A stretch of DNA of 64,000 nt from Flavobacterium franklandianum (GCF_007097365.1 NZ_VJZR01000001.1:124001-188000); one strand, 5' to 3'; shown: positions 34,432-42,869, counted from the first letter of the stretch. A program made the numbers and translations. Notes: generated by a model not told the origin, from the sequence alone.

Positions 34432-35612
34432 AACACGTTTTTATTGATTAAATCTTTAATTTGAAAATCAAGATTGAAATGTTTTTCGGCACTATCAAAA
34501 ACTTCTTTTTTCATCGTTTGAATTTTATTTTTCCCTGTTTTTGATATTTCAATTAAAGAAGCATTCAAGCTTTCGAAATCGCCAACCGCGGCAACCCAAC
34601 CCAAATTATTTTCTTTTACAATCGTTTCGCCTTCGCCACCACCACAATAAAGTACAGGAAAACCCAATGCCCCATATTCGAATATTTTCGAAGGCACAGA
34701 GCCATAAATTCTTGTCTTTAATGGAATAATAGCAATATCAAAAGTTTTGAGTTTTTCGTGTAAAATATTCCGCTCCAGCATTCCGTGAAAAAAGATTTTT
34801 TTCTGTGGATTTTGCTGGATTAAATCTTCGATTTGCGATTTTTCGCCACCATCTCCAAAAATGTGTAATTCGATGTTCAAATTTTCTAATTCAATGTTTT
34901 GACACAATTCGAAAACACCTTGAGCCACACCCAATAATCCAGCATAAAACAGTTGTATTGGTTCATTTATATTCGAAACCAACTCCATTTTTGCCACTTG
35001 ATGATCGGGGAAATTACGGTACAAATGACATTCTTTTTCTGGAAAAATCGAATGAATATGAGTAATGATTTCGTTGGATTGACCAAAAATTAAAGTCGCT
35101 TTCGAATAAATAAATCGTTCAAAAAATAAGGAAACCTGATGCGAAAAACTATCTTTTTTCAAGGCTTTCAATTCAATAGCAGCCAATGGCCACAAATCGG
35201 AAACATTCAATATTATTTTTTTTCGCATTAGCGAAAGCACCAAAACAGACACGAAAGACAACAACAACGGTGGCGATTGAACAACTACTTTATTGGGCGT
35301 TTTTTTGCACAATAAATGAAAAAAAAGCATACTCGAAAACGACAAAACTGAAAGCGTTCGTTTGAAGATGTTTTTGCTCACACTCGGATAAATCCAAAGT
35401 CGTTTTACCGTGATATTTTGAAGGTTTTCTGTTATTGAAAATTTGCCTTTATATTCTGGAAACAATTCCCCTTTTGGATAATTCCCTAAGGGACAAATCA
35501 GGGAAACTTTGTAATTGTTTTGATGCAATTTTAAGGCTAACTGCTCAATTCTATTGGCTGCAGCGCCTTTTTCTGGCGGATAATAATTCGATATGATGAG
35601 GATTTCTTCCAT
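34428..35612 (-). CDS. Glycosyltransferase family 4 protein
   Basis: 394 aa, GT-B fold. The N-terminal half starts ILIISNYYPPEKGAAANRIEQLALKL, a WbuB/WcaI-type opening. The C-terminal half carries the donor-binding motif: FHGMLERNILHEKLKTFDIAIIPLK and GSVPSKIFEYGALGFPVLYCGGGEGE, with the E-x7-E pattern altered to KIFEYGALGFP. It probably adds a sugar to the lipid-linked unit started by the sugar transferase next door. It lies 3' of wecB with a hairpin repeat in between. Confidence 0.88.
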   Translation of the reverse strand: MEEILIISNYYPPEKGAAANRIEQLALKLHQNNYKVSLICPLGNYPKGELFPEYKGKFSITENLQNITVKRLWIYPSVSKNIFKRTLSVLSFSSMLFFHLLCKKTPNKVVVQSPPLLLSFVSVLVLSLMRKKIILNVSDLWPLAAIELKALKKDSFSHQVSLFFERFIYSKATLIFGQSNEIITHIHSIFPEKECHLYRNFPDHQVAKMELVSNINEPIQLFYAGLLGVAQGVFELCQNIELENLNIELHIFGDGGEKSQIEDLIQQNPQKKIFFHGMLERNILHEKLKTFDIAIIPLKTRIYGSVPSKIFEYGALGFPVLYCGGGEGETIVKENNLGWVAAVGDFESLNASLIEISKTGKNKIQTMKKEVFDSAEKHFNLDFQIKDLINKNVF

Positions 35613-35638
35613 TATTTATAACAGTTGCATTTTTTTGA

Positions 35639-35701
35639 ACCATTAAGATATTAAGAAAATTAAGCGTGATTTTACTTAATGAACCTTAATATCTTAATGG
35701 T
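35639..35701. repeat. ATTAAG inverted repeat, copy 1
   Basis: ACCATTAAGATATTAAG faces CTTAATATCTTAATGGT over about 63 bp, perfectly complementary in the outer arms, with further complementary CTTAATG/TTAAG inside. Same family as 43491-43548, and a half copy lies near 10330. It lies between wecB and the GT4 gene on the same strand and could attenuate transcription. Confidence 0.75.
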
Positions 35702-35711
35702 AAAATATAAT

Positions 35712-36797
35712 TTAATATTTCAAAAGGATTTCGATAATTCGTTCCGAGGATTTTCCATCCCAAAGTTCAGGAATTCCTGCTTCTCGTCCTCCGTTTTGAA
35801 GAAATTCTCCAAAATGTTTTTCTAAATTTTCTATCGAAGTTCCCACCAAAGTATTTGTTCCAATGCTTTGTGTTTCGGGTCTTTCGGTGTTGTTTCGCAT
35901 TGTAAAACAAGGAATTCCCATAACGGTAGTTTCCTCCGAAATCCCTCCAGAATCTGTAATAACCGCAAAACTATTTTTGATGAGGTACATAAAATTCAAA
36001 TAGCCTTGAGGCTCTACAAAAAGGATGTTTTTCAAGTCTAAATTGGTCTCGCCCAAAATCGCTTTCGTTCTTGGATGAATTGGGAAAATTACTTTTTTGT
36101 CGCCAGCTAGTTTATCAATCCCTTGAAGCAATTGAATCAAAGATTGTTCTTCATCCACGTTGGATGGTCGATGTAGGGTCAAAATAATATAATTTCTAGT
36201 TTCCAATTCGAATTCATTCCAAAATTTAGGTTCAAAAATTCTGTCCAGATTTTGATATAAAGTATCAATCATCACGTTGCCTACGAAATGAACATTGGCT
36301 TTATCAACACCATATTTCAATAAATTCTCAGATGCCGAAGTTGAGGTCGTAAAGAAATAATCGGTAATACTGTCGGTAACGATTCTATTGATTTCTTCGG
36401 GCATTGTCATATCGCCAGAGCGAATTCCGGCCTCCACGTGAGCGACTTTTATGTTTTGTTTTTTGGCCACAATGGCACAAGCCATCGTCGAATTGACATC
36501 GCCAACTACCAAAACCAAATCACAAGGATTTTGTTGTAATTCTTTTTCAAAAGCCACCATAATGGCTCCCGTTTGTTCTGCTTGCGACCCGCTTTTTACT
36601 TCCAGATTGCTGTTGGGTTTTGGAATATTCAATTCCTCGAAAAAAGTATCGCTGAGGTTTTTGTCATAATGCTGACCCGTATGCACCAAACGATAGGAAA
36701 TAGTAGCTCCTTCGTTTTGCTTTTTTTCAATCGCTTTGATAATGGGTGCGATTTTGATAAAATTAGGTCTTGCGCCTGCGACTATGGTTATTTTCAT
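35712..36797 (-). CDS. wecB: UDP-N-acetylglucosamine 2-epimerase (non-hydrolysing)
   Basis: 361 aa from ATG 36797 (MKITIVAGARPNFIKIAPII). The frame is open upstream, but only MKITIVAGARPNF matches homologues; the extra 23 residues overlap the ORF6N gene's end. Motifs: VVGDVNSTMACA, HVEAGIRSGDMTMPEEINR and the active-site ITDSGGISEETTVMGIP. It converts UDP-GlcNAc to UDP-ManNAc for capsule or O-antigen sugars. It lies 7 nt after the ORF6N gene, so co-transcribed. Confidence 0.93.
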   Translation of the reverse strand: MKITIVAGARPNFIKIAPIIKAIEKKQNEGATISYRLVHTGQHYDKNLSDTFFEELNIPKPNSNLEVKSGSQAEQTGAIMVAFEKELQQNPCDLVLVVGDVNSTMACAIVAKKQNIKVAHVEAGIRSGDMTMPEEINRIVTDSITDYFFTTSTSASENLLKYGVDKANVHFVGNVMIDTLYQNLDRIFEPKFWNEFELETRNYIILTLHRPSNVDEEQSLIQLLQGIDKLAGDKKVIFPIHPRTKAILGETNLDLKNILFVEPQGYLNFMYLIKNSFAVITDSGGISEETTVMGIPCFTMRNNTERPETQSIGTNTLVGTSIENLEKHFGEFLQNGGREAGIPELWDGKSSERIIEILLKY

Positions 36798-36804
36798 TAT
36801 GCTA

Positions 36805-37335
36805 TTATTTTTTGTAACCAATTTTTGTTCTTGGCGTTTCATTTTCTTTTTTATCGGACAACTCATCCAAATAAGAGAAAACCAACTCGATATTCTTGTC
36901 GTGATTTTCTAATTTTTTCTGAATTTGAAGAATGTCTATTTTTAAATCGGTGGTGTCCAAAAGCATTTGTCTCACTTTTGAAAATATCCGCATAATTTGA
37001 ATATTTGTTTGAATAGCTTTATCACTTTTCAAAACGCATGACAACATAAGAACGCCGTGTTCTGTAAATACGGAAGGCAAATATTTTAAATTAGATCCTC
37101 TGCCATTCTTCAAGATCACAAATTGTGACCTTGAAGAATCGTATTCTACCTTTGAAAGTTCAAACATAAAATCTTCAGGAAATCTGGATATATTCCTTTT
37201 TACAGCTTGTTTTAAAACTCTGGTTTCAATTCCGTAAAGTGATGCTAAATCACTATCAAACATCACTTTTTGGTTTCTAATAAAGTAAATTTTGTTAGAA
37301 ATTAATTCTTCAGAAAGTAGTATTTCGTTTTCCAT
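36805..37335 (-). CDS. ORF6N-domain putative DNA-binding protein
   Basis: 176 aa. The ORF6N domain spans about residues 10-95: KIYFIRNQKVMFDSDLASLYGIETRVLKQAVKRNISRFPEDFMFEL, then VFTEHGVLMLSCVL. A coiled helical C-terminus (DLKIDILQIQKKLENHDKNIELVFSYLDEL) follows. ORF6N/KilA-N-type proteins descend from phage antirepressors. Residues about 66-77 (DSSRSQFVILKN) are encoded by a 35-nt palindrome related to three palindromes just upstream. It probably shares a transcript with wecB. It might regulate its own operon or be a mobile remnant. Confidence 0.85.
   Translation of the reverse strand: MENEILLSEELISNKIYFIRNQKVMFDSDLASLYGIETRVLKQAVKRNISRFPEDFMFELSKVEYDSSRSQFVILKNGRGSNLKYLPSVFTEHGVLMLSCVLKSDKAIQTNIQIMRIFSKVRQMLLDTTDLKIDILQIQKKLENHDKNIELVFSYLDELSDKKENETPRTKIGYKK
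37105..37139. repeat. 35-nt near-perfect palindrome inside the ORF6N gene
   Basis: Arms ATTCTTCAAG and CTTGAAGAAT, inner ATCACAA and TTGTGAC, one mismatched pair, central A at 37122. Same GTCxCAAxTTGxGAC core as the array upstream of the gene. Confidence 0.85.
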
Positions 37336-37357
37336 AAATTATCTTTTTAGTTTCTTT

Positions 37358-37445
37358 AAGGTCGCAAATTGCGACCTTGAACGTCTTGATGTCACAATCT
37401 GTGACTTCAAGATTCAATTTGAAGGTCGCAATTTGCGACCTTCAA
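37358..37445. repeat. Array of three palindromes upstream of the ORF6N gene
   Basis: Three related inverted repeats fill the 110-bp spacer. The 21-nt perfect palindrome at 37358-37378 has arms AAGGTCGCAA/TTGCGACCTT. 37385-37411 has arms around GTCACA and TGTGAC. The 27-nt perfect palindrome at 37419-37445 has arms TTGAAGGTCGCAA/TTGCGACCTTCAA. They are positioned like operators for the ORF6N-wecB transcript, but the sequences also resemble repeats found inside ORF6N genes. Confidence 0.85.
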
Positions 37446-38807
37446 TTATTTACTTACAACTCCCTCTTCTTTGGAGAGGGTTGGGGTGAGGTTCGAAACA
37501 AACTGTTTCAATTTTCCGCTTTTGCTTCGTTCTAGTTTTTCTTTTCTGATGAATGTAAAAACCAAACCTTTTTCCAAATATAAAGTAATTGCGGCTTCAA
37601 TTTTCTGGATTTGTTCTCCATTTAATTTGATTTTGCTTACGTATTCAATTTCAAAAGTATCGATTTTAGTTTGTTTGATGATAAATTCTTTTACGTTGCC
37701 ATCGTCTTCGATGATGCTTTTTGTTACGTAATAAAAAGTCAATCCAGGTGATTTTTTCCCGCTTGGTAAAATGGCTATATCATTGGTGCGACCAATTAAT
37801 TGCTGAAGAATAGGTTTTTTCGACGTGCTTTTTTTGTCCAAAATGCCAATGTCGCCAATGTCATATCGAATAAACGGATGCGCTTTATTGAACAAAGAAG
37901 TGATTACAACGCGACCTGCTACACCATAAGGCAAAACGGTATTGTTTTCGTCCAAAATTTCTACAAAAAGCGTCTCGGAATTCACTTGCCATTCGCCGTT
38001 AGTCCCGAAACTTCGGGATTGAAAAGCAATCAAATCCAGTTCCGAAGCACCATATTCATTGACAACAGGAACTCCAAATTGTTTTTCTAATAGGATTTTG
38101 TCTTCTTCAAAAAGCATTTCGGAAGTAACCACACAGACTTTTAAAGTCGGACAAATGGTTTTTAAAACAATATTTTTTTGTTGTAAAAATTTGGCAAACA
38201 AAACGATTGAACTTGTATATCCGTTGATGTAATCGAATTTTCGAGTCTTGAATTCGTTTAAAAACCCTTCTAAAACTACGTCCGATAAATCGAAAATTGG
38301 AAATCGAAAACGGTTACTAAAAAAATCCTTGAAACGTTCTTTTTTGTTACCAATAAAATCCAATGGAATTCCATAAAAACGAGCTTGATAAGACGAATTG
38401 AAATCAATTCCGTGCCAGCCAAAACGATTGATGATATTGGCCCAAGTCAAGGCGTGCGAAAATTTGTCTTTGGCAAAAATAAACGGATCGCCACTGGAAC
38501 CCGATGTTTTATTGACATACACATTTTTCAAAGAAAACCCTTTTGAAAGTCTTTCAATTAATGGTTTCTGAAAGTCTTTCTTAGTCATTATTGGCAAATC
38601 GTTCCAAGTATTGAAAGTGGTTTTGCCAACGAGATTTTGATAGGAAGAATTATTTTTTAAATGATAATCAACAATTTCTTGTTTTTTATTTTCAATAAAA
38701 GCTTCGAATTCTTGTTCCGGAATAGACTGGATTTTTTGCAATTCGGCTTTGGCTTCCTTCATCGGGAAACCATTTATTTTTAGAGAAAAATCGAAAAGTG
38801 GAAACAT
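37446..38807 (-). CDS. CapK/phenylacetate-CoA ligase-like adenylate-forming protein
   Basis: 453 aa of the PaaK-like AMP-binding superfamily often found in capsule clusters (CapK). The ATP loop is VNKTSGSSGDPFIFAKDKFS, followed by VVNEYGASELDLIAFQ and IRYDIGDIG with the conserved Asp. Two stretches look repeat-derived: SRSFGTN at 38003-38018 is coded by a 16-nt palindrome, and the C-terminal end FVSNLTPTLSKEEGVVSK runs through a dispersed repeat (37460-37491). It begins on the base directly after the higA stop codon. Substrate unknown, possibly a carboxylic acid used to modify polysaccharide. Confidence 0.82.
   Translation of the reverse strand: MFPLFDFSLKINGFPMKEAKAELQKIQSIPEQEFEAFIENKKQEIVDYHLKNNSSYQNLVGKTTFNTWNDLPIMTKKDFQKPLIERLSKGFSLKNVYVNKTSGSSGDPFIFAKDKFSHALTWANIINRFGWHGIDFNSSYQARFYGIPLDFIGNKKERFKDFFSNRFRFPIFDLSDVVLEGFLNEFKTRKFDYINGYTSSIVLFAKFLQQKNIVLKTICPTLKVCVVTSEMLFEEDKILLEKQFGVPVVNEYGASELDLIAFQSRSFGTNGEWQVNSETLFVEILDENNTVLPYGVAGRVVITSLFNKAHPFIRYDIGDIGILDKKSTSKKPILQQLIGRTNDIAILPSGKKSPGLTFYYVTKSIIEDDGNVKEFIIKQTKIDTFEIEYVSKIKLNGEQIQKIEAAITLYLEKGLVFTFIRKEKLERSKSGKLKQFVSNLTPTLSKEEGVVSK
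37460..37491. repeat. Dispersed repeat forming the CapK-like C-terminus
   Basis: CTCCCTCTTCTTTGGAGAGG followed by GTTGGGGTGAGG; on the minus strand it encodes LTPTLSKEEG. The CTCTCC-type arms pair. Peptides of this kind are a known sign of widespread short repeats read through at gene ends. Confidence 0.55.
38003..38018. repeat. 16-nt palindrome inside the CapK-like gene
   Basis: TCCCGAAACTTCGGGA, one base off the perfect palindrome at 16318-16333. It encodes SRSFGT on the minus strand in frame. Confidence 0.75.
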
Positions 38808-39110
38808 TTAGGCTACTTTTTGAACATTAAATCGTTTGATGGATTCTAATTCTTGTTTTTTATTTTTGGTTTCTTCTTCTATGTCAAAATCATCTTGGAG
38901 ACCCAACCAAAATTTGGCAGAATTTCCAAAATATTGACTTAATCGCAAAGCGGTATCGGCTGTTATTCTACGATTTCCCTTGATAATTTCTGAAATTCTA
39001 GTTTGCGGAATTTTCAAATCTTTGCACAAACGGTAAGAGGTTATTTCCAAAGGAATGAGAAATTCCTCTAGCAAAATTTCGCCCGGATGTATGTTTTTAA
39101 GCTTTTCCAT
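38808..39110 (-). CDS. higA: HigA-family antitoxin
   Basis: 100 aa. It opens with NIHPGEILLEEFLIPLEITSYRLCKDLKIPQTRISEIIKGNRRITADTALRLSQYFG, the helix-turn-helix of HigA/VapI antitoxins, and SAKFWLGLQDDFDIEEE is the conserved end. It neutralises the toxin and represses its own promoter. The gene order is toxin then antitoxin, as in other hig loci, with 11 nt between. The CapK-like start codon follows its stop with no gap. Confidence 0.9.
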   Translation of the reverse strand: MEKLKNIHPGEILLEEFLIPLEITSYRLCKDLKIPQTRISEIIKGNRRITADTALRLSQYFGNSAKFWLGLQDDFDIEEETKNKKQELESIKRFNVQKVA

Positions 39111-39121
39111 AATTTTTAGTT

Positions 39122-39403
39122 TTAATGATAATCAACAATTTCGACATTAGTGGCATTTCCGTTTTCCCACATAAAAATAATGCGCCATTGATTGTTGATT
39201 CTAATGCTGTAATAATCCTTTAAATTGCCGCTTAATTTCTCTAATGGGTTGGAAGGAGGAATTCTTAAATCAATCAAATCTTGGGAGTTGTTGAGCATTC
39301 TTAGCTTTCTTCTGCCCATTTGTTGAATCTCTATCGCTGGTTTTTTTACGACAAAACCGTTCCAGATTTTTTCGGTTTCTTTAGATCCAAATGAAATTAT
39401 CAT
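39122..39403 (-). CDS. higB: HigB-family mRNA interferase toxin
   Basis: 93 aa of the RelE/ParE fold: MIISFGSKETEKIWNG, a central basic helix (GRRKLRMLNNSQDLIDLRIPPSNPLEKLSG) and YYSIRINNQWRIIFMWENGNATNVEIVDYH, the classic HigB C-terminus. It cleaves translated mRNA at the ribosome in homologues. First gene of the minus-strand run 39403 to 34428. Confidence 0.92.
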   Translation of the reverse strand: MIISFGSKETEKIWNGFVVKKPAIEIQQMGRRKLRMLNNSQDLIDLRIPPSNPLEKLSGNLKDYYSIRINNQWRIIFMWENGNATNVEIVDYH

Positions 39404-39466
39404 ACCTTTTGCGTTACTAACGTCAAAAGTAAGTAAAAAAAATTATTATTTCAACTTAAAACAGAC

Positions 39467-39474
39467 TATTTTTG
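39467..39474 (+). promoter_or_regulatory. -7 element (TATTTTTG) of purD
   Basis: A TAnnTTTG match 20 nt upstream of ATG 39495, divergent from higB. Confidence 0.55.
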
Positions 39475-39494
39475 CCAAACTTAAAAACCACACG

Positions 39495-40769
39495 ATGACA
39501 ATTTTACTTTTAGGTTCTGGAGGAAGAGAACACGCTTTTGCTTGGAAAATGATTCAAAGTCCGCTTTGCGACAAACTTTTTGTAGCACCAGGAAATGCAG
39601 GAACGGCTTCGATAGCCAATAATGTTGCTATCAGCCCAACGGATTTTGATGCCATAAAAGCATTTGTACTTCAGGAAAAAGTGGGAATGGTGGTTGTTGG
39701 ACCCGAAGATCCTTTGGTAAAAGGGATTTTCGACTTTTTTAAAAACGACAATGATTTAAAAGATATCCCAGTTATTGGACCATCAAAATTAGGGGCAACT
39801 CTTGAAGGAAGTAAAGAGTTTGCCAAAGAATTTTTGATGAAACACAACATTCCAACGGCGGCTTATGATAGTTTCACTGCCGAAACCGTGGAGAAAGGAT
39901 GTGATTTCTTGGAAACGTTGCAACCGCCATATGTTTTGAAAGCAGATGGATTGGCAGCAGGAAAAGGAGTTTTGATTATTCACGATCTGGCAGAAGCCAA
40001 GCAAGAATTAAGAAATATGTTGGTTGGCCAAAAATTTGGTGCGGCCAGTTCTAAAGTGGTGATCGAAGAATTTTTGGACGGAATTGAATTGAGCTGTTTT
40101 GTTTTGACCGACGGGAAAAGTTATAAAATATTGCCAACAGCCAAAGATTATAAACGCATTGGCGAAGGCGACACGGGTTTGAACACAGGCGGAATGGGAG
40201 CAGTTTCTCCAGTTCCTTATGTTGACGCTGTTTTGATGGAAAAAATCGAAACACGCATCGTAAAACCTACTATTGAAGGTTTCCAGAAAGATGGAATCGA
40301 ATATAAAGGATTTGTGTTTATTGGATTGATCAATGTCAACAACGAACCAATCGTAATTGAATACAACGTGCGAATGGGCGATCCAGAAACGGAAGTTGTC
40401 GTTCCACGAATGAAATCGGATTTGGTGGAGTTGTTTTTGGCTGTGGCCAATGAAAAACTAGACGAATTCGAACTAGAAATTGACGAAAGAAGTGCCACGA
40501 CAATTGTGGTGGTTTCTGGCGGTTATCCAGAAGATTTCGAGAAAGGAAAAGTAATTTCAGGATTGGAAACGATAGAAGATTCAATAGTTTTTCACGCAGG
40601 AACAAAATTGGATAACGGAAACGTGGTAAGTAACGGAGGAAGAGTTTTGACTGTGACATCCTATGGAGACAACTTCGAAGAGGCCATAAAAAAATCTTAC
40701 CAAAACATAGACAAGCTATATTTTGATAAGATGTATTTTAGAAAAGATATTGGGAACGATTTAAAATAG
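39495..40769 (+). CDS. purD: Phosphoribosylamine-glycine ligase
   Basis: A 424-aa ATP-grasp enzyme of purine synthesis that joins phosphoribosylamine and glycine. The N-terminus MTILLLGSGGREHAFAWKM is a GARS hallmark. VLKADGLAAGKGVLI is the ATP-grasp loop, and EYNVRMGDPETEVVVPRMKSDL holds metal ligands. The length matches the family. The 3' end overlaps a terminator that includes the stop codon. It stands alone. Confidence 0.95.
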   Translation: MTILLLGSGGREHAFAWKMIQSPLCDKLFVAPGNAGTASIANNVAISPTDFDAIKAFVLQEKVGMVVVGPEDPLVKGIFDFFKNDNDLKDIPVIGPSKLGATLEGSKEFAKEFLMKHNIPTAAYDSFTAETVEKGCDFLETLQPPYVLKADGLAAGKGVLIIHDLAEAKQELRNMLVGQKFGAASSKVVIEEFLDGIELSCFVLTDGKSYKILPTAKDYKRIGEGDTGLNTGGMGAVSPVPYVDAVLMEKIETRIVKPTIEGFQKDGIEYKGFVFIGLINVNNEPIVIEYNVRMGDPETEVVVPRMKSDLVELFLAVANEKLDEFELEIDERSATTIVVVSGGYPEDFEKGKVISGLETIEDSIVFHAGTKLDNGNVVSNGGRVLTVTSYGDNFEEAIKKSYQNIDKLYFDKMYFRKDIGNDLK

Positions 40770-40780
40770 TTCCCAATATC
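40746..40780 (+). terminator. Terminator overlapping the purD stop codon
   Basis: GATATTGGGAAC and GTTCCCAATATC form a 12-bp perfect stem around an 11-nt loop that contains most of the stop codon; a T-rich stretch follows after GTTCAA. Confidence 0.75.
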
Positions 40781-40800
40781 GTTCAATTTTTCTTAAAATA

Positions 40801-41031
40801 TTATTTCAAGAAAGAATGTGCGGTAGTGTCTTGGTTTTCCTCTCCTTGATCTTCGTGTAGTTTTAATTGTTTACACCAATATACAATGGCAACAGCACAG
40901 ATTATCATAAAACCCCAGTTTATAATATTAGCAGCAAACCAGCTTTTTAATTCTAGCGCTCTTAAAAAATCGTGTAGTATGAATAAAATGTTTTCAAATA
41001 ACCATTGAATTCCTTCAAAAAATGCTTTCAT
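40801..41031 (-). CDS. DUF6341 small membrane protein
   Basis: 76 aa. An amphipathic start (FFEGIQWLFENILFILHDFLRALEL), one membrane segment (INWGFMIICAVAIVYWCKQLKL) and an acidic tail. It matches a small Flavobacteriales-specific family usually encoded beside a DUF6427 membrane protein, as here in divergent orientation. Function unknown. Confidence 0.7.
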   Translation of the reverse strand: MKAFFEGIQWLFENILFILHDFLRALELKSWFAANIINWGFMIICAVAIVYWCKQLKLHEDQGEENQDTTAHSFLK

Positions 41032-41166
41032 CTTGTTTATTTTATTTGTTTATTGTTTTCGATCGAACTCGCCATTTTATTAATTTGGAAAAATAAAAAT
41101 TTACTTGGCTCGTTTCATCTTAGTACAAGTATTATATTTACACTCGCAAAAGTATAAAATATCCTT

Positions 41167-42096
41167 ATGATAACAAGTGTTTTTAAAAAATCTACACCAT
41201 TAAATTTAATTTTGGTTGTAATTTTAATGCTGGTTTTCTTTTTTATTTATCAATTTCAAGATTTGTCTTGGACAAATTCGGTCGTTTCCATTTTAAAAAA
41301 AGCAGGTTTGTTCTTGATTTTGTTGGGTTCTGTTTTTATAACAAATTTCATTGCAAAGAAAAACGGATTGAGCAAAGACAGTAGTTACACAATTTTATTC
41401 TACTTATTATTTCTCTTATTTTTCCCTACGGTATTGGGTAACACGAATTTAATTTTATCTAATTTCTTTATCTTATTAGCACTTCGAAGATTGATTTCAT
41501 TGCAATCTCTAAAATCGTCGAAAGAAAAAATATTCGATGCTTCCTTATGGATTTTTGTAGCGTCATTATTTCACTTTTGGAGTATTCTTTATCTGGTATT
41601 GGTTTTTATCTCCATAATTTTTCATGTCGCAAGAGATTATAGAAATTGGTTTTTACCGTTTATCGCGTTTTTTGCTGTAGGAATTATTTCGATAGGTGTT
41701 TCATTAATTTTCGACAAAGATATTTTAGGATACATTACTGAAAACGCAGTTCTTAACTTTAATATTGATTACTTTACAAATACATATCAGAATATTGCCT
41801 TTTCGATATATTTGACGGTTGGCTTGTTTTTTGTTGTTTCGATGTTTGCATCGCTTTCTAGCAAGCCATTACTGTTGCATTCGTCCTTCAAAAAAATTAT
41901 TACTTCTTTTTTTATTGTGATACTAATCTTTGCAATTTCATCGAACAAAAGCAATGATTTATTGATATATACCATGGCACCTTTGGCTATTATGGCTACG
42001 AGCCACATCGAAGTGAAGCAACTTCAACTGAAACAGGAACTGGTTTTAGGTGTACTTATTCTATGTAGTTTGTTTGCGTTTTTCGCTCAATTATAA
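41167..42096 (+). CDS. DUF6427 multi-pass membrane protein
   Basis: 309 aa with about eight to nine hydrophobic segments and few charged loops, opening SVFKKSTPLNLILVVILMLVFFFIYQF. The family is restricted to Bacteroidota and its function is unknown; the neighbourhood (DUF6341, upp) is conserved in related genomes as far as I know. Its 3' end overlaps the convergent upp by 6 nt. Confidence 0.7.
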   Translation: MITSVFKKSTPLNLILVVILMLVFFFIYQFQDLSWTNSVVSILKKAGLFLILLGSVFITNFIAKKNGLSKDSSYTILFYLLFLLFFPTVLGNTNLILSNFFILLALRRLISLQSLKSSKEKIFDASLWIFVASLFHFWSILYLVLVFISIIFHVARDYRNWFLPFIAFFAVGIISIGVSLIFDKDILGYITENAVLNFNIDYFTNTYQNIAFSIYLTVGLFFVVSMFASLSSKPLLLHSSFKKIITSFFIVILIFAISSNKSNDLLIYTMAPLAIMATSHIEVKQLQLKQELVLGVLILCSLFAFFAQL

Positions 42097-42744
42097 TTTA
42101 TTTCCGTAAGCCAAATCACCGGCATCGCCAATTCCTGGGACGATATATTTTTTGTCATTTAATTTTTCGTCCAAAGTAGCTACCCAAAGATGACAGGAAT
42201 CTGGCAAGTGCTTTTCAAGATAGGCAATCCCTTCAGGAGCAGCAATAATTACGGCAATGTGAATCTCTTTTGGAAGTCCTTTTTCCATTAATTTGTTAAA
42301 AACAGCTACCATCGATTGTCCTGTGGCAAGCATCGGATCAATTAACAATAAAGTCTTGTTTTCAATATTGGGAACGGCTTGATATTCGACTAAAATATCA
42401 AAAAATTCATCATTATTAGGATGATGTCTGTAGGCAGAAACAAATCCATTTTCGGCATTGTCAAAATAATTCAAAAAACCCAAATGAAGAGGCAAACCCG
42501 CTCGTAAAATAGAGCACAACACCAATTTATCTTCAATTTCAGTAGTCTTTTTGATGCCAAGTGGTGTTTGAATTTCGATGTTTCTGTAATGCAAATTTTT
42601 GCTCAATTCATAAGCCATTACTTCGCCAATTCTTTCAATATTTCTACGAAAACGCATGCTATCGTGTTGCACATTTACGTTTCTAATTTGACCCAAAAAA
42701 TGATTCAGAATACTATTGGCTTCGGATAAATAATGTGTTTGCAT
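42091..42744 (-). CDS. upp: Uracil phosphoribosyltransferase
   Basis: 217 aa. It salvages uracil to UMP using PRPP. The PRPP loop is TLLLIDPMLATGQSMVAVF, and the C-terminal uracil site IVPGIGDAGDLAYGNKL is diagnostic. MRFRRNIERIGEVMAYEL matches the N-terminal dimer part. It is convergent with the DUF6427 gene. Confidence 0.93.
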   Translation of the reverse strand: MQTHYLSEANSILNHFLGQIRNVNVQHDSMRFRRNIERIGEVMAYELSKNLHYRNIEIQTPLGIKKTTEIEDKLVLCSILRAGLPLHLGFLNYFDNAENGFVSAYRHHPNNDEFFDILVEYQAVPNIENKTLLLIDPMLATGQSMVAVFNKLMEKGLPKEIHIAVIIAAPEGIAYLEKHLPDSCHLWVATLDEKLNDKKYIVPGIGDAGDLAYGNKL

Positions 42745-42840
42745 AATGATAATTTAAGATTTGTAATTTAAAATTTAGGAATTTCGCAAAAAACCCGCTA
42801 AACTTCTAATGTTTTTTATAGACTATAAAAGTATAAAAAG

Positions 42841-42848
42841 TATCTTTG
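42841..42848 (+). promoter_or_regulatory. -7 element (TATCTTTG) for the DUF4254 gene
   Basis: A TAnnTTTG match 21 nt upstream of ATG 42870. Confidence 0.55.
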
Positions 42849-42869
42849 TATTTATAAAATATAAAAGAT

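Noticed and set aside
36433..36448. CACGTG in wecB as a parS site
   Set aside because: The flanks do not match the consensus.
36798..36866. Upstream extension of wecB by 23 residues
   Set aside because: These codons lie in the ORF6N gene end, and MKITIVAGARPNF is the family N-terminus.
36805..37335. ORF6N protein as part of a prophage
   Set aside because: Neighbours are polysaccharide genes; no phage structural genes are found.
37358..37445. A CRISPR array
   Set aside because: The repeats are palindromes of different length with no regular unique spacers, and no cas genes are present.
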